From Bacteroidia bacterium (GTDB lineage: Bacteria; Bacteroidota; Bacteroidia; J057), in assembly GCA_030430575.1 (NCBI GenBank), contig JAUIKF010000024.1, positions 49,087 to 113,086 on the forward strand: a stretch of 64,000 bases of DNA, given 5' to 3'. A program made the position numbers and the translations under genes. The number at the start of each line of letters is the position of its first letter. Position 1 is the stretch's first letter. The notes below the pieces were generated by a model. That model did not search any database. It was not told the DNA's origin and was given only the letters and a program-made list of their open reading frames with translations. Positions 33,841 to 43,226 of the stretch are shown piece by piece.

Positions 33841-35781
33841 ATGAAACAAAAAGCCTTTGACCACTTTCACAAGACACTCCGAAAGTACTGGAACCTTCAG
33901 CAGCGTCTGGTAAGTGCCAGCGATGAATCTCAGCTAGGACCGCTCTTGCGCAAGCTCGATATCCTGAAGCGGCGCCTCCTGCGCCTCAACCGCCAGTGGA
34001 AGCTAGGCATCGCCACTGCCACCCTTATCGCATGGATGTTAAGCCCCCTTCAGGCCCAGATGTACCCATCAATTATCAATCTGGATACGCTAAATGGGAA
34101 CAATGGCTTTGCCTTCAACGGGTTAGATGTATTTGATAACTCAGGTCTTTCAGTGAGTGGAGTAGGGGATATAAATGGTGATGGCTTAGACGATATCATT
34201 ATTGGAACACCTGGAGGCGACTCTAATGGGAATTTTGATTCTGGGGTGAGTTATGTTGTTTTTGGAGCAAATACCTTTGCAGATAGCATTAACCCAAATG
34301 ACCTCAACGGCTCCAACGGCTTTGTGATCAATGGGATAGATAAAGATGATCGCTCAGGCTACTCAGTGAGCGGTGCAGGGGATATAAATGGCGATGGCTT
34401 AGACGATATTATTATTGGAGGGAAGAGTTCTGTGGTTTTTGGAGCAAAAACCTTTGCAAGCAGCCTTAACCTTGCCAACCTTAATGGAACCAACGGCTTT
34501 GTGATCAATGGGATGAATAGCACTGATGGATTCTTTCCCTCAGTTAGCGGGGCAGGAGATATTAATGGTGATGGCTTAGATGATATCATCCTAGGAGCCT
34601 GGAGAGCTAATAACGATATCGGAGAGAGTTATGTCATATTTGGAGCAAACACTTTTTCAGATAGCCTTAACCTAGCTGATCTTAATGGAACCAACGGTTT
34701 TGTAGTTAAAGGGGTAGATGAAGATGATTCTTCAGGCAATTCTGTCAGTGGAACAGGGGATATCAATGGGGATGGTTTAGACGATATTATCATAGGGGCC
34801 TTTAGAGCTGACGCCAATGGGAATTATGAAGCTGGAGAAAGCTATGTGGTTTTTGGTTCAAATACTTTTACAGACAGCCTTACCCTTGCCAACCTCAATG
34901 GAACCAACGGCTTTGTCATCAATGGGATAGATAAAGATGATCGCTCAGGTAGGTCCGTCAGTGGAGTAGGAGATGTTAATGGCGACGGCATAGACGATAT
35001 GATTATTGGTGCTGCCGATGCGGACCCTAAAGGCATCTCTCGTGCAGGTGAAGTTTATGTAGTTTTTGGCACAAATTCCTTTGCTGCTAGCTTCAACCTT
35101 TCTGCTCTCAATGGCACCAATGGTTTTGTCATCAATGGAATTGATGTAGATGATTTTTCAGGTGCTTCTGTCAGTGGAGTTGGGGATGTTAATGGCGATG
35201 GTATAGATGATATTATCATTGGAGCTCCATGGGCTGATCCTAACGGAAATTCTTATGGTGGAAAAAGTTATGTGATTTTTGGTGCCAATACCTTTAATAA
35301 CAACCTTAACTTAGCAGACCTTAACGGCACCAATGGTTTCATAATTAATGGGGTAGCTACTCGGGGTTTATCAGGAGCCTCAGTTAGTGGAGCAGGGGAT
35401 ATTAATGGAGATAATCTAAACGATATCATCATCGGAACTCCTGATGCTACCTCCAACGGGAATCCTCTTGCTGGAAAAAGTTATGTGGTTTTCGGGTGGA
35501 AAGTAAGTACAAGTATAGGAGAATTAGAAAATACCTTTTTACTTAAAACTTTTCCTAACCCTACCTCTTCGAAGGTGATCCTTCAGGCGACTACTTTCAA
35601 CCAAGGTTCCAAAGTCGAGATCACCCTCTTTGACCTCATGGGGCGGATAGTAGAAGCACCTTCGCACCGCATCAGTAGCGATCGCTTCGAGCTAGATATG
35701 GCAGATCTGCCCAAAGGGACTTACCTGTTGCGAGCCGTGATAGATGGGGAGATGGGAACCACTAAAGTGGTGAGAGAGTAA
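33841..35781 (+). CDS. FG-GAP/integrin-like repeat protein with T9SS sorting domain
   Basis: A 646-residue protein. An unusual charged, helical prelude (about 1-55, rich in Leu/Arg/Lys) precedes the secretion signal (I-A-T-A-T-L-I-A-W-M-L-S-P-L-Q-A-Q). Seven repeats of about 66 residues follow, each with V-S-G-x-G-D-[IV]-N-G-D-G-[LI]-D-D-[IM]-I-I-G, a calcium-binding loop of FG-GAP/integrin-alpha beta-propellers. The last repeat has degenerated (N-G-D-N-L-N-D). The tail is a type A T9SS signal with F-P-N-P-T and ends G-T-Y-L-L-R-A then V-V-R-E. Surface exposed or released; perhaps adhesion (inference). DNA of neighbouring repeats is highly similar. Confidence 0.95.
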   Translation: MKQKAFDHFHKTLRKYWNLQQRLVSASDESQLGPLLRKLDILKRRLLRLNRQWKLGIATATLIAWMLSPLQAQMYPSIINLDTLNGNNGFAFNGLDVFDNSGLSVSGVGDINGDGLDDIIIGTPGGDSNGNFDSGVSYVVFGANTFADSINPNDLNGSNGFVINGIDKDDRSGYSVSGAGDINGDGLDDIIIGGKSSVVFGAKTFASSLNLANLNGTNGFVINGMNSTDGFFPSVSGAGDINGDGLDDIILGAWRANNDIGESYVIFGANTFSDSLNLADLNGTNGFVVKGVDEDDSSGNSVSGTGDINGDGLDDIIIGAFRADANGNYEAGESYVVFGSNTFTDSLTLANLNGTNGFVINGIDKDDRSGRSVSGVGDVNGDGIDDMIIGAADADPKGISRAGEVYVVFGTNSFAASFNLSALNGTNGFVINGIDVDDFSGASVSGVGDVNGDGIDDIIIGAPWADPNGNSYGGKSYVIFGANTFNNNLNLADLNGTNGFIINGVATRGLSGASVSGAGDINGDNLNDIIIGTPDATSNGNPLAGKSYVVFGWKVSTSIGELENTFLLKTFPNPTSSKVILQATTFNQGSKVEITLFDLMGRIVEAPSHRISSDRFELDMADLPKGTYLLRAVIDGEMGTTKVVRE

Positions 35782-35799
35782 CATTAATTTTTATTCGGT

Positions 35800-36333
35800 A
35801 TGAAACAGTTTTTTTCTAAGAACCTATTTGTATTGATTTCCCTGAGCTTCTTGATGGTATCAAGTTGCGGAGAGAAAAACACGCGATTTGTGATCAATCG
35901 CGATATCACCTTTACCGTCCCTTTGGGACAGGGGATCAACGTTCGCAATTCCTTCCGCTTTCCGATATCGGATTTTGGCTTGGAAGCAGCTGCTACCCAA
36001 AATGACGTAACGGTGGATGATGTGATTGATGGATTTTTGGAATCAATCGCTTTGGAGGTTGTATCGCCTTTTAATGCGGACTTTCGCTTTTTGGGGCAGG
36101 TAGATGTATTCCTAGAGGGGGGGAATTTACCTGAAGTGTTGGCTGCTTCGTTTAACCCCGTCCCGCCAAATGCTGGGGCTTTCCTTAATATTACAACAAC
36201 AGGTAATCCGGTAGATGCATTCTTGAAGCTAGACGAATTCACCTTGCGGATAGATTTTATCCAAGATGCTTTTACTGCACAAGAAATAGAAGTGATTGCG
36301 TATACGTCTTTTCAAGTAATTGCGTCGCAATAG
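35800..36333 (+). CDS. Putative lipoprotein, paralogue 1 of a pair
   Basis: A 177-residue protein. Signal peptide with lipobox M-V-S-S-C and cysteine near residue 25. The mature part carries N-T-R-F-V-I then beta-rich sequence. The end reads V-D-A-F-L-K-L-D-E-F-T-L-R-I-D-F-I and F-Q-V-I-A-S. The next gene has the same plan and matching end motif. It starts 18 bp after the FG-GAP gene, so probably co-transcribed. No known domain recognised. Confidence 0.8.
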   Translation: MKQFFSKNLFVLISLSFLMVSSCGEKNTRFVINRDITFTVPLGQGINVRNSFRFPISDFGLEAAATQNDVTVDDVIDGFLESIALEVVSPFNADFRFLGQVDVFLEGGNLPEVLAASFNPVPPNAGAFLNITTTGNPVDAFLKLDEFTLRIDFIQDAFTAQEIEVIAYTSFQVIASQ

Positions 36334-36432
36334 AAGAAATTATTACACGGTGATTTTTGGATTTAAACTAGCGATTTATGATCTTCTCATAAATCTTGAT
36401 TAAGGCAATGTCCTATGTTACATACTTTCAGA

Positions 36433-36969
36433 ATGAATTTTCGCCAACCTGCCAAACTCGTTTTATGGTCGTTAATAGGAATATTTTTTCTCAATGGCTG
36501 CGCTGATAAACGAACTCGCTTCACCGAATTTAGTTACTTAGAATTTCAACCTCCAAGAATTCCAACTTCTGATGGCCGCTTTGCCATGGAATTCACCATT
36601 TCAACTGGCGATATTAAACGTGCAGCAAGCATCAATGGCGTGAGTATCAGTCAAATGGTAGATGCATTCGTCCAAACTTGTGTTATTGAAGTCCGAGGCA
36701 TTGGTCTCCAAGGGCAATCTGACCTCAATTATGTCAAAGAAGCAAAAGCATATATAGGAGCACCTAGCCTTACAGGTGTTTTGGTAGCTTCTTTAGACCA
36801 ATTTCCACTCGACGTGTCTGGGGTGCTTCTACCTGCAACGAATAATGCTATTGATGATTTTCTGATCTTGGATGAATTCCTGTTCCGAATTGAATTAATT
36901 ATGGATGAGCCAATTGAGGGGGATAATACATTATCAGCCCTTTTACAGTATCAGGTAATTACGGACTAA
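36433..36969 (+). CDS. Putative lipoprotein, paralogue 2 of a pair
   Basis: A 178-residue protein from ATG 36433 (the in-frame ATG at 36415 precedes the signal peptide). Lipobox F-L-N-G-C. It shares with its neighbour the opening R-T-R-F and the end D-D-F-L-I-L-D-E-F-L-F-R-I-E-L-I then Y-Q-V-I. The pair probably arose by tandem duplication. Function unknown; position suggests a link with the FG-GAP protein (inference). Confidence 0.8.
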   Translation: MNFRQPAKLVLWSLIGIFFLNGCADKRTRFTEFSYLEFQPPRIPTSDGRFAMEFTISTGDIKRAASINGVSISQMVDAFVQTCVIEVRGIGLQGQSDLNYVKEAKAYIGAPSLTGVLVASLDQFPLDVSGVLLPATNNAIDDFLILDEFLFRIELIMDEPIEGDNTLSALLQYQVITD

Positions 36970-37046
36970 TCTGCATCTATCTGGATGTACTTAGCCATCC
37001 TCACATAGCTACTAATCCTACATGCTAATTGCCAGTCATCAGGAAA

Positions 37047-38144
37047 TCACGCCTTGGGCAACGTGAAGGAAAATGTGCTTCCTTCTCCAATGACGCTTTC
37101 GACGTCAGTTTCTCCATATAGCTTGTGCACAATACGTTGTACAATGGAGAGGCCAAGGCCGTGGCCATCTGTCTTGACAGAGTCTAGCCGCTTAAATGGT
37201 ACAAACACCTGGCTCCTTTCATCCTCACTTAAGCCGTATCCATTATCTTTAACCCAAAACTTGACGTATTCGCCTGCTAACCAGGTAGATCCAATAGATA
37301 TTTTGGGAGGGACACCGCCATATTTAATGGCGTTGGAGAGATAATTGGTCCAGACCTCTTCTACCCATCCGGCATGTCCCAATGCCGCGGGCAGATTGTC
37401 TGCCACCTCAATGTTAGCTTGATAGTCTTGTATCATATAGTCCAGCCTATGAATGGCATTTTGAACAATGACATTCATATCCAGGATTTCTAATTCGACT
37501 TCTTCCTGGCGTACGGTGGCGAGTAGGAGGAGCTCATCAATGATGTTTCCCATTTTGAGGAAACTGGCATCCAGGTGGTCCACCAAGGCGCTGGCCTCAC
37601 TTTCTGACATTTTTTTGATTTCACGGAGGCGATCAACATTGATCTGCACGCTAAAAAGCGGCGTTTTTAGGTCATGTGCCACGGTATGCGCAAATGCATC
37701 TAGCTCTTTGATCAATTGTTCGCGCGCTTCCTCTGCCTCGCGTTTTTCCTGCATCAGGCGATGCCGACGGATGACCTGGTCGATCACCATAGGGACGAGG
37801 TTTAGGTACCCACTTTCGATATCTTTGACGATATAGTCACTGGCGCCCAGTTTCATGGCTTCGACGGCCGTTTTTTCACTTCCTCCTCCCGTCACCATGA
37901 TGACAGGGGGGGGATCATCCCATTGGGTAATCTTTTTGATGACATCAAGCCCCGTCATGCCCGGCATGCGATAGTCAACTAATATGAGGTCGTACCGTTT
38001 CTCTTGACATTTTTTGAGGCCTTCTTCCCCATTATAGGCGATATCAATGGCAATCCCTTCCCGGTCCATGACGCGCTCTGTAAGTCGCGCCAGGCCTCGA
38101 TCGTCCTCCATGTATAGAACCCCTATCTTTTTTTGTTCGGGCAT
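37047..38144 (-). CDS. Response-regulator/histidine-kinase hybrid (REC-HisKA-HATPase)
   Basis: A 365-residue cytoplasmic protein. Receiver domain 1-120 with D57 as phospho-acceptor (L-I-L-V-D-Y-R-M-P-G) and E13-D14-D15. Coiled-coil linker at 125-150, HisKA with H157 in H-T-V-A-H-D-L-K-T-P-L, then HATPase with N-Y-L-S-N-A-I-K-Y-G, D-N-G-Y-G-L and G-H-G-L-G-L-S-I-V. No membrane segment. The receiver at the N-terminus means the kinase is probably tuned by an upstream phosphorelay. No regulator is adjacent. Confidence 0.95.
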   Translation of the reverse strand: MPEQKKIGVLYMEDDRGLARLTERVMDREGIAIDIAYNGEEGLKKCQEKRYDLILVDYRMPGMTGLDVIKKITQWDDPPPVIMVTGGGSEKTAVEAMKLGASDYIVKDIESGYLNLVPMVIDQVIRRHRLMQEKREAEEAREQLIKELDAFAHTVAHDLKTPLFSVQINVDRLREIKKMSESEASALVDHLDASFLKMGNIIDELLLLATVRQEEVELEILDMNVIVQNAIHRLDYMIQDYQANIEVADNLPAALGHAGWVEEVWTNYLSNAIKYGGVPPKISIGSTWLAGEYVKFWVKDNGYGLSEDERSQVFVPFKRLDSVKTDGHGLGLSIVQRIVHKLYGETDVESVIGEGSTFSFTLPKA

Positions 38145-38243
38145 GTTTACCTTTTATCCTGTGCGGCTTAAATTAGCGAAAATAATTTATTCAAAAAAAA
38201 ATCGTCGCTTCTATCTATATTAGTGCATTATTTCGCCAAAACA

Positions 38244-38918
38244 ATGAAAATACCCACCATCTTTCTTTTTATCGGCCTGCTAATCAGCAGTACTTTCGCC
38301 CAATCCCCAAATGCTTCGGCTTCCTTCCATTTTAAAATTGGAAAGCTCAAATACGACGGGGGAGGGGATTGGTACGCCAACCCTACGTCTCTTCCTAATT
38401 TGATTAAAAAAATCAATGAGAACAGCACGACAAAAATTGCTCCACTAGAGGAAGTCGTGGAAGTAGGAGGCACCCAAATTTTCCAATACCCTTATGTCTA
38501 TATGACGGGGCATGGCAATGTCACTTTCACTGATGCTGAAGCCACCAACCTTCGAAATTATTTGATCTCGGGAGGCTTTTTGCACATCGATGACAATTAT
38601 GGGATGGACAAATACATTCGAAAGGAGATTAAAAAGGTATTCCCTGAATTAGAGTTTGTAGAATTACCTTTTTCGCATGACATCTATCACCAGCACTACG
38701 AATTCCCTAAAGGGCTGCCAAAGATTCACGAGCACGACGGTAAGCCCCCCCAAGGTCTCGCGTTGATTTATGAAGGACGGGTAGTGGTATTTTACACGGT
38801 AGAGTGTGATTTGGGAGATGGTTGGGAAGACCAAAGTGTACATAACGATACCCCGGTAGCGCGTGAGCAGGCCCTCCAAATGGGCGTCAACATCGTTTTA
38901 TGGGCAATAACTAATTGA
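38244..38918 (+). CDS. DUF4159 family secreted protein
   Basis: A 224-residue protein from ATG 38244 with signal peptide (M-K-I-P-T-I-F then hydrophobic, ending T-F-A-Q). The DUF4159 core follows: F-K-I-G-K-L-K-Y-D-G-G-G-D-W-Y, then M-T-G-H-G-N-V-T-F, G-G-F-L-H-I-D-D-N-Y-G-M and the C-terminal E-C-D-L-G-D-G-W-E-D. The fold resembles a glutamine-amidotransferase-like domain without the usual triad (established for the family in general terms). Widely found in Bacteroidota; role unknown. Confidence 0.92.
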   Translation: MKIPTIFLFIGLLISSTFAQSPNASASFHFKIGKLKYDGGGDWYANPTSLPNLIKKINENSTTKIAPLEEVVEVGGTQIFQYPYVYMTGHGNVTFTDAEATNLRNYLISGGFLHIDDNYGMDKYIRKEIKKVFPELEFVELPFSHDIYHQHYEFPKGLPKIHEHDGKPPQGLALIYEGRVVVFYTVECDLGDGWEDQSVHNDTPVAREQALQMGVNIVLWAITN

Positions 38919-38963
38919 GCAACAACAATAAACTGACGGTAGAATCCATTTTAGGAATTATTT

Positions 38964-39554
38964 ATGAAAAGTTATTTTTTATCCCCGTTTTCTGGCCTTT
39001 CTCTGGTATGTTTTTGCTTGATGGCAGGCATATTCATCTCATGTGACAGTGCCGAACGTCAAAAAAAGCAGATCAAAGAACTGGAAGCTGCTTATAGCCA
39101 GGCAGCAGATCCTTCTAAACCCGGCGAGCCAGAAGCCCTCGCCAAAGCGACTAGCGCGCTGGCATCCGCCTATGAAACCTTTGGCAATAAGTATGGGCAA
39201 GATAGCCTTGCTGTAGGGTATTTATATCGTGCAGCAGAGCTTTATGAAGCCAATCTCGCTGAACCCAATAAGGCCATTGCCCTATTTGAAAAGGTAAATA
39301 AAACCTATCAGAATAGTGATAAGGCAGCAGATGCCCTGTTCAAGATTGGGTTTATCTATAACAACACCTTTGGGGATACCGCCAAAGCAAAAGCAGCTTA
39401 TTCGGAGTTTTTGCAAAAGTATCCTAACCACGACATGAGAGGAAGCGCTGAATTTGAAATCAACCACCTTGGGATGACACCCGAGCAGATTTTGCAGGAA
39501 ATTCAGGAAAAAAATCAACGTGATACCACTTCTCAAGATTCAACCATTCTCTAA
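38964..39554 (+). CDS. TPR lipoprotein
   Basis: A 196-residue protein. Lipobox I-F-I-S-C. Residues 35-180 are TPR-like helices (A-V-G-Y-L-Y-R-A-A-E-L-Y-E-A-N-L, then A-D-A-L-F-K-I-G-F-I-Y-N-N), the second pair resembling YfiO/BamD-type repeats. Helical scaffold facing the periplasm or surface. Only 45 bp after DUF4159, and 11 bp before the next gene, so the three probably share an operon. Confidence 0.85.
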   Translation: MKSYFLSPFSGLSLVCFCLMAGIFISCDSAERQKKQIKELEAAYSQAADPSKPGEPEALAKATSALASAYETFGNKYGQDSLAVGYLYRAAELYEANLAEPNKAIALFEKVNKTYQNSDKAADALFKIGFIYNNTFGDTAKAKAAYSEFLQKYPNHDMRGSAEFEINHLGMTPEQILQEIQEKNQRDTTSQDSTIL

Positions 39555-39565
39555 TATTCATCATC

Positions 39566-40306
39566 ATGAAACCTATTTTTTTTATAGCCATCGCAGGACT
39601 TTTTGCCAGCTTAGCTGGATGCAAAGATGTACCCTTTGAAGATGTTCCCAGGTCGCGGAGTTATCTGCACATTATCAATACTTATGCAGACGCTGGGGAT
39701 GTAGACTTCTTTGTAGAATCCTTTGAATCAGAAGGCGTCTTTGCCTCTCGCTTGGGATTTCTCTCTACATGGCCTAAAGGCGGTTATGCATCACTGATCA
39801 CCCACTCGGGCTTTGAAGGAACATTGGGGGATCCCGAGATTTTCTTGACCGTAGTTGAGCGTGGAACGGCACGCGAAGTGTTGCCCCGAGAAGGCATACA
39901 TCTGACGCCTGATATTCACTCGACGATTGCGCTAATTGATAGCTTTGGCAAGTCCAAAATAGTCAAGACGGTAGATGTCCTTACCGAAGTGCCTGATACA
40001 GCCGCTCATGTCAGGTTCATGAACCTCAACTATACGATGGAGTCTGTATCCATGGTGAATGACACAGCAGCTCATGACGTGGAATTCTTCCGAATTCCTC
40101 AACTGAATTTCCTGAACTACTCAAGTTTTGAGGTAGCTACTCCTGGTACCCAGACCTTCACTTTTGTAGATGACAGGAGCAATATCATCGTTGCCACGAT
40201 CAAGGATGTAACACTTGAAGCCGGTAAGATTTATAATTTTGTGCTTACCCAAAAAGGAGGCGCCCCCAGAGCCATATATGAGACCCTTTCTCCTATTGAA
40301 GATTAA
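39566..40306 (+). CDS. DUF4397-like lipoprotein
   Basis: A 246-residue protein. Signal peptide with lipobox L-A-G-C. The mature part has two similar halves with R-x-x-N-x-Y/N-x-x-x-x-x-x-D-V-D/E-F-F (L-H-I-I-N-T-Y ... V-D-F-F and V-R-F-M-N-L-N ... V-E-F-F), as in DUF4397 domains. Envelope protein of unknown role. Confidence 0.7.
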   Translation: MKPIFFIAIAGLFASLAGCKDVPFEDVPRSRSYLHIINTYADAGDVDFFVESFESEGVFASRLGFLSTWPKGGYASLITHSGFEGTLGDPEIFLTVVERGTAREVLPREGIHLTPDIHSTIALIDSFGKSKIVKTVDVLTEVPDTAAHVRFMNLNYTMESVSMVNDTAAHDVEFFRIPQLNFLNYSSFEVATPGTQTFTFVDDRSNIIVATIKDVTLEAGKIYNFVLTQKGGAPRAIYETLSPIED

Positions 40307-40368
40307 TGATTATTGATTGATTAATTAATTTGTAATTTGTCAATCAGTAAACTAATAATACCTCCTTT

Positions 40369-42057
40369 ATGAATTATTCAGATGCGATTCAGGCGCTCAT
40401 CGATACTCAAGAAGTAGCCGATGTGCTTAAGCGCGGCTCCACTGCTGGGTATGAAGTCAGAAGCCTCCAAACGATCTTATACGAACTCGGGTTTGCTACC
40501 GAACTCAATTGGGCGACCTACCGGGCAGATGGAGACTATGGAGGGGGGACTACACGTGCTGTCACTGCATTGATAGGAAAAAATGGCCTTTCTGGGGATG
40601 GAACTCAAGTGGATGATGCGATAGGCCGTAGGATCGTAGATCTGTACGAGGTGAAAGGAGACCTCAAGTTATTGGATGCTGCTTTTGCAGCGGGAAAGGC
40701 TGAGGACCTGTATTCGCGTGAACATGGTGACACCGCTCATGTCAGCGGCTTGCAGCGGATGTTGCATATTGCAGGCTATGATGAAGCCCTCAATTGGGCC
40801 AGTTTGGGAGCCCTGGGCATGTATGGCGATAGCACCGCCTTGGCTGTCAAATCCTTTGGTAGCGATGTCGGCGAGCCCAATGATGGATCATTTTTGAGCA
40901 ATGCGCTGGCTCGTAAGTTGGAGGCCAGAGTAAAGGAGAAGTTTGGAGATAAACTGGAACTCTCTGCGAGTACAGGGAGTTCTCAACGACGCTCTGGCCC
41001 TGACGTTACCGTCCAGAAAGTCAGTGGCAGGACCTATGCCATGGATGAATACTTCCGTGTACGGTTGCGCTCCTATAAACTAGGCTATTTCAATGCAGGG
41101 GGAGAACAGGTAAAACTATTTGCCAATGTCTATAAAGAAGACCTCAAAGCGGATGGTATGACCGACTCTACGCTACGTGTCATCTTGCCTGTATCCGAAA
41201 ATGAAGGCGCACTCGACGCTATCAATACGTGGGATAACTCGTTTCTCTCTTTTGGGATGCAGCAGTGGACCATGGGAGCAGAAGGAAATAAAGGAGAATT
41301 GCCTGCTTTACTCAAAAAGATCAAGACAGACTTTCCCGATGCCTTCCAGCAGTATTATGGAAAGCATGGGATTGATGTCATCGATTCGGAAACTAACCGC
41401 GTGTACGGGTATGTTTCCCTCAATGGTACGCCCATCAAAAGCAGCTCAAGCAAGACGCAGTTTCGCAAAGCCGAATGGGCATTCCGTTTTTGGCGGGCAG
41501 GACTTGATCCACGTATCAAGCTGGTGGAGCTAAAGCATGCCATGGATCGGCTGTATCGCTTTTACCATACCGATAGCTACAAAGTCCTCAATAAATTTTA
41601 TGTAGATCAACTCATCACCTCTGAATATGGGGTTGCCCTCATCCTCGATCAGCATGTCAACCGCCCTGCCTATGTTCGTACCGACCTTGGTAAAGCGCTC
41701 AATAACTTGGGCATGGCGAACCAGGACCCCAGCCGGTGGACTACGGCCGATGAGACCAAACTCATCACGGCTTATCTCAAGATTCGTCGGATGACGGATC
41801 CTGGCCCGCGTGCTGCCGTCACCCAAAAATATGTAACTAACGGCACGCTGTCCGCTGAACGGAATTCTTTTCAGCTCACAGAAGGTACTCGTGACCTCAA
41901 CGCAGGATTTTTGCCAGCTGGAACCTCTCATGAAGATTATGCAGGCGAACACTTGGAAATGGGTTCAGAACATGCAGTCCCACGAGAAGACGAAACGCCA
42001 GCAGAGAAAAAACAACATTTTCTGGCCCGTATGTGGCGGTTTTTATTGGGAAAATAA
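40369..42057 (+). CDS. Peptidoglycan-binding-like repeats plus possible muramidase domain, no signal peptide
   Basis: A 562-residue protein without signal peptide or membrane helix. Two N-terminal units look like peptidoglycan-binding domain 1 repeats: V-R-S-L-Q-T-I-L-Y-E-L-G-F ... D-G-D-Y-G-G-G-T-T-R-A-V, and V-S-G-L-Q-R-M-L ... L-G-M-Y-G-D-S-T-A-L-A-V. A central domain contains V-S-E-N-E-G-A-L-D-A-I-N-T-W-D and L-S-F-G-M-Q-Q-W-T, which resembles the catalytic-glutamate region of lysozyme-like folds (inference). The C-terminus is basic. A cell-wall hydrolase without an export signal suggests delivery by phage-tail-like or other machinery, or an intracellular role. Confidence 0.6.
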   Translation: MNYSDAIQALIDTQEVADVLKRGSTAGYEVRSLQTILYELGFATELNWATYRADGDYGGGTTRAVTALIGKNGLSGDGTQVDDAIGRRIVDLYEVKGDLKLLDAAFAAGKAEDLYSREHGDTAHVSGLQRMLHIAGYDEALNWASLGALGMYGDSTALAVKSFGSDVGEPNDGSFLSNALARKLEARVKEKFGDKLELSASTGSSQRRSGPDVTVQKVSGRTYAMDEYFRVRLRSYKLGYFNAGGEQVKLFANVYKEDLKADGMTDSTLRVILPVSENEGALDAINTWDNSFLSFGMQQWTMGAEGNKGELPALLKKIKTDFPDAFQQYYGKHGIDVIDSETNRVYGYVSLNGTPIKSSSSKTQFRKAEWAFRFWRAGLDPRIKLVELKHAMDRLYRFYHTDSYKVLNKFYVDQLITSEYGVALILDQHVNRPAYVRTDLGKALNNLGMANQDPSRWTTADETKLITAYLKIRRMTDPGPRAAVTQKYVTNGTLSAERNSFQLTEGTRDLNAGFLPAGTSHEDYAGEHLEMGSEHAVPREDETPAEKKQHFLARMWRFLLGK

Positions 42058-42080
42058 GAATTGTTCAAATCGTTCCAGAA

Positions 42081-42160
42081 GGTTCAAGCGTTCAAAAATT
42101 GTTCAATTCATTCAAGAGATAGCTACCTTTGAACCCTTGAACAAATTGAACCTTTGAACC
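42081..42160. repeat. GTTCAA/TTGAAC inverted repeat
   Basis: GGTTCAAGCGTTCAAAAATT... (42081-42106) faces the TTGAACCCTTGAACAAATTG... run (42128-42160). Imperfect stem in the 109-bp gap. Likely terminator of the upstream gene. Confidence 0.5.
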
Positions 42161-42166
42161 TTACTT

Positions 42167-43141
42167 ATGAACACCTCTTCCATCCCCATCCCATGGGAAG
42201 ATCGTCCTATCGGCTCACATGACGTCATGTGGCGTTTTTCCAAAAACCCCATCATCGGTCGGTACCATATCCCCACTTCCAATAGCATTTTCAATAGTGC
42301 TGTGGTTCCTTTTCGAGAAGGATTTGCTGGCGTATTTCGGTGTGATAATAAGGCCGTACAGATGAATATCCATGCAGGTTTTAGTGACGATGGCATTCAT
42401 TGGCAGATCAATGAGGAACCGATTGAAATGGTGGCAGGCAATACCGAAATGATCGATTCGGATTATAAATACGACCCACGCGTCGTGTGGATAGAAGACC
42501 GTTATTGGGTGACGTGGTGCAATGGCTACCACGGCCCTACGATAGGCATCGCTTATACCTATGATTTTGAGACGTTTTATCAGTGTGAGAATGCCTTTTT
42601 ACCCTTCAACCGCAATGGCGTCCTATTTCCCCAAAAAATAAATGGAAAGTATGCCATGCTCAGTCGCCCCAGCGATAATGGGCATACGCCTTTTGGGGAC
42701 ATTTATCTGAGTTATAGCCCAGATATGAAATATTGGGGAGAGCACCGGGCTGTGATGAAAGTAGCTGACTTCAAGGATAGCGCCTGGCAATGCACCAAGA
42801 TCGGCGCAGGACCTGTGCCCATTTACACCCCTGAAGGATGGTTGATGTTCTATCACGGTGTGATCAATACGTGTAATGGATTTCGCTACTCCATGGGCGC
42901 TGCCTTGCTGGACTTAGCGTCGCCAGACAAGGTATTGTACCGCTCCCAACCCTACCTGCTTGCGCCAGCAGAGCTTTATGAACTCACAGGTGATGTGCCC
43001 AATGTTGTCTTCCCCTGTGCGGCATTGACGGATGAGGAGGGGAAAGTGGCTGTTTATTACGGGGCGGCGGATACCGTGGTAGGTGTCGCCTTTGGATATA
43101 TCGATGAGATTATCGCGTTTCTGAAAGAAAATTCGCTGTAG
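42167..43141 (+). CDS. GH130 family glycoside phosphorylase/hydrolase
   Basis: A 324-residue protein of typical GH130 length. Motifs of the five-bladed propeller are present: [45 protein letters not shown], and [12 protein letters not shown]130 enzymes phosphorolyse or hydrolyse beta-mannosides; the subgroup (GH130_1/2/3) cannot be fixed by eye. No mannan utilisation genes are beside it. Confidence 0.93.
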   Translation: MNTSSIPIPWEDRPIGSHDVMWRFSKNPIIGRYHIPTSNSIFNSAVVPFREGFAGVFRCDNKAVQMNIHAGFSDDGIHWQINEEPIEMVAGNTEMIDSDYKYDPRVVWIEDRYWVTWCNGYHGPTIGIAYTYDFETFYQCENAFLPFNRNGVLFPQKINGKYAMLSRPSDNGHTPFGDIYLSYSPDMKYWGEHRAVMKVADFKDSAWQCTKIGAGPVPIYTPEGWLMFYHGVINTCNGFRYSMGAALLDLASPDKVLYRSQPYLLAPAELYELTGDVPNVVFPCAALTDEEGKVAVYYGAADTVVGVAFGYIDEIIAFLKENSL

Positions 43142-43143
43142 GG

Positions 43144-43223
43144 GAATTATTGATTGAGTAATTGATTGATTATTAATTAAAGACCTCACAATCAATAATT
43201 AATAATCAATCAATTAATAATTC
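43144..43223. terminator. AT-rich bidirectional terminator (ATTGATTATT palindrome)
   Basis: GAATTATTGATTGAGTAATT... and its complement ...AATTAATAATTC form a long AT-only stem with a GACCTCAC loop, between convergent GH130 and GAPDH genes. Confidence 0.6.
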
Positions 43224-43226
43224 TTC

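Noticed and set aside
34080..35520. DNA tandem-repeat mobile element
   Set aside because: The repetition is in frame and encodes the FG-GAP beta-propeller blades of one gene.
37047..38144. Phosphorelay with a separate regulator
   Set aside because: No adjacent response regulator gene; only the built-in receiver is visible.
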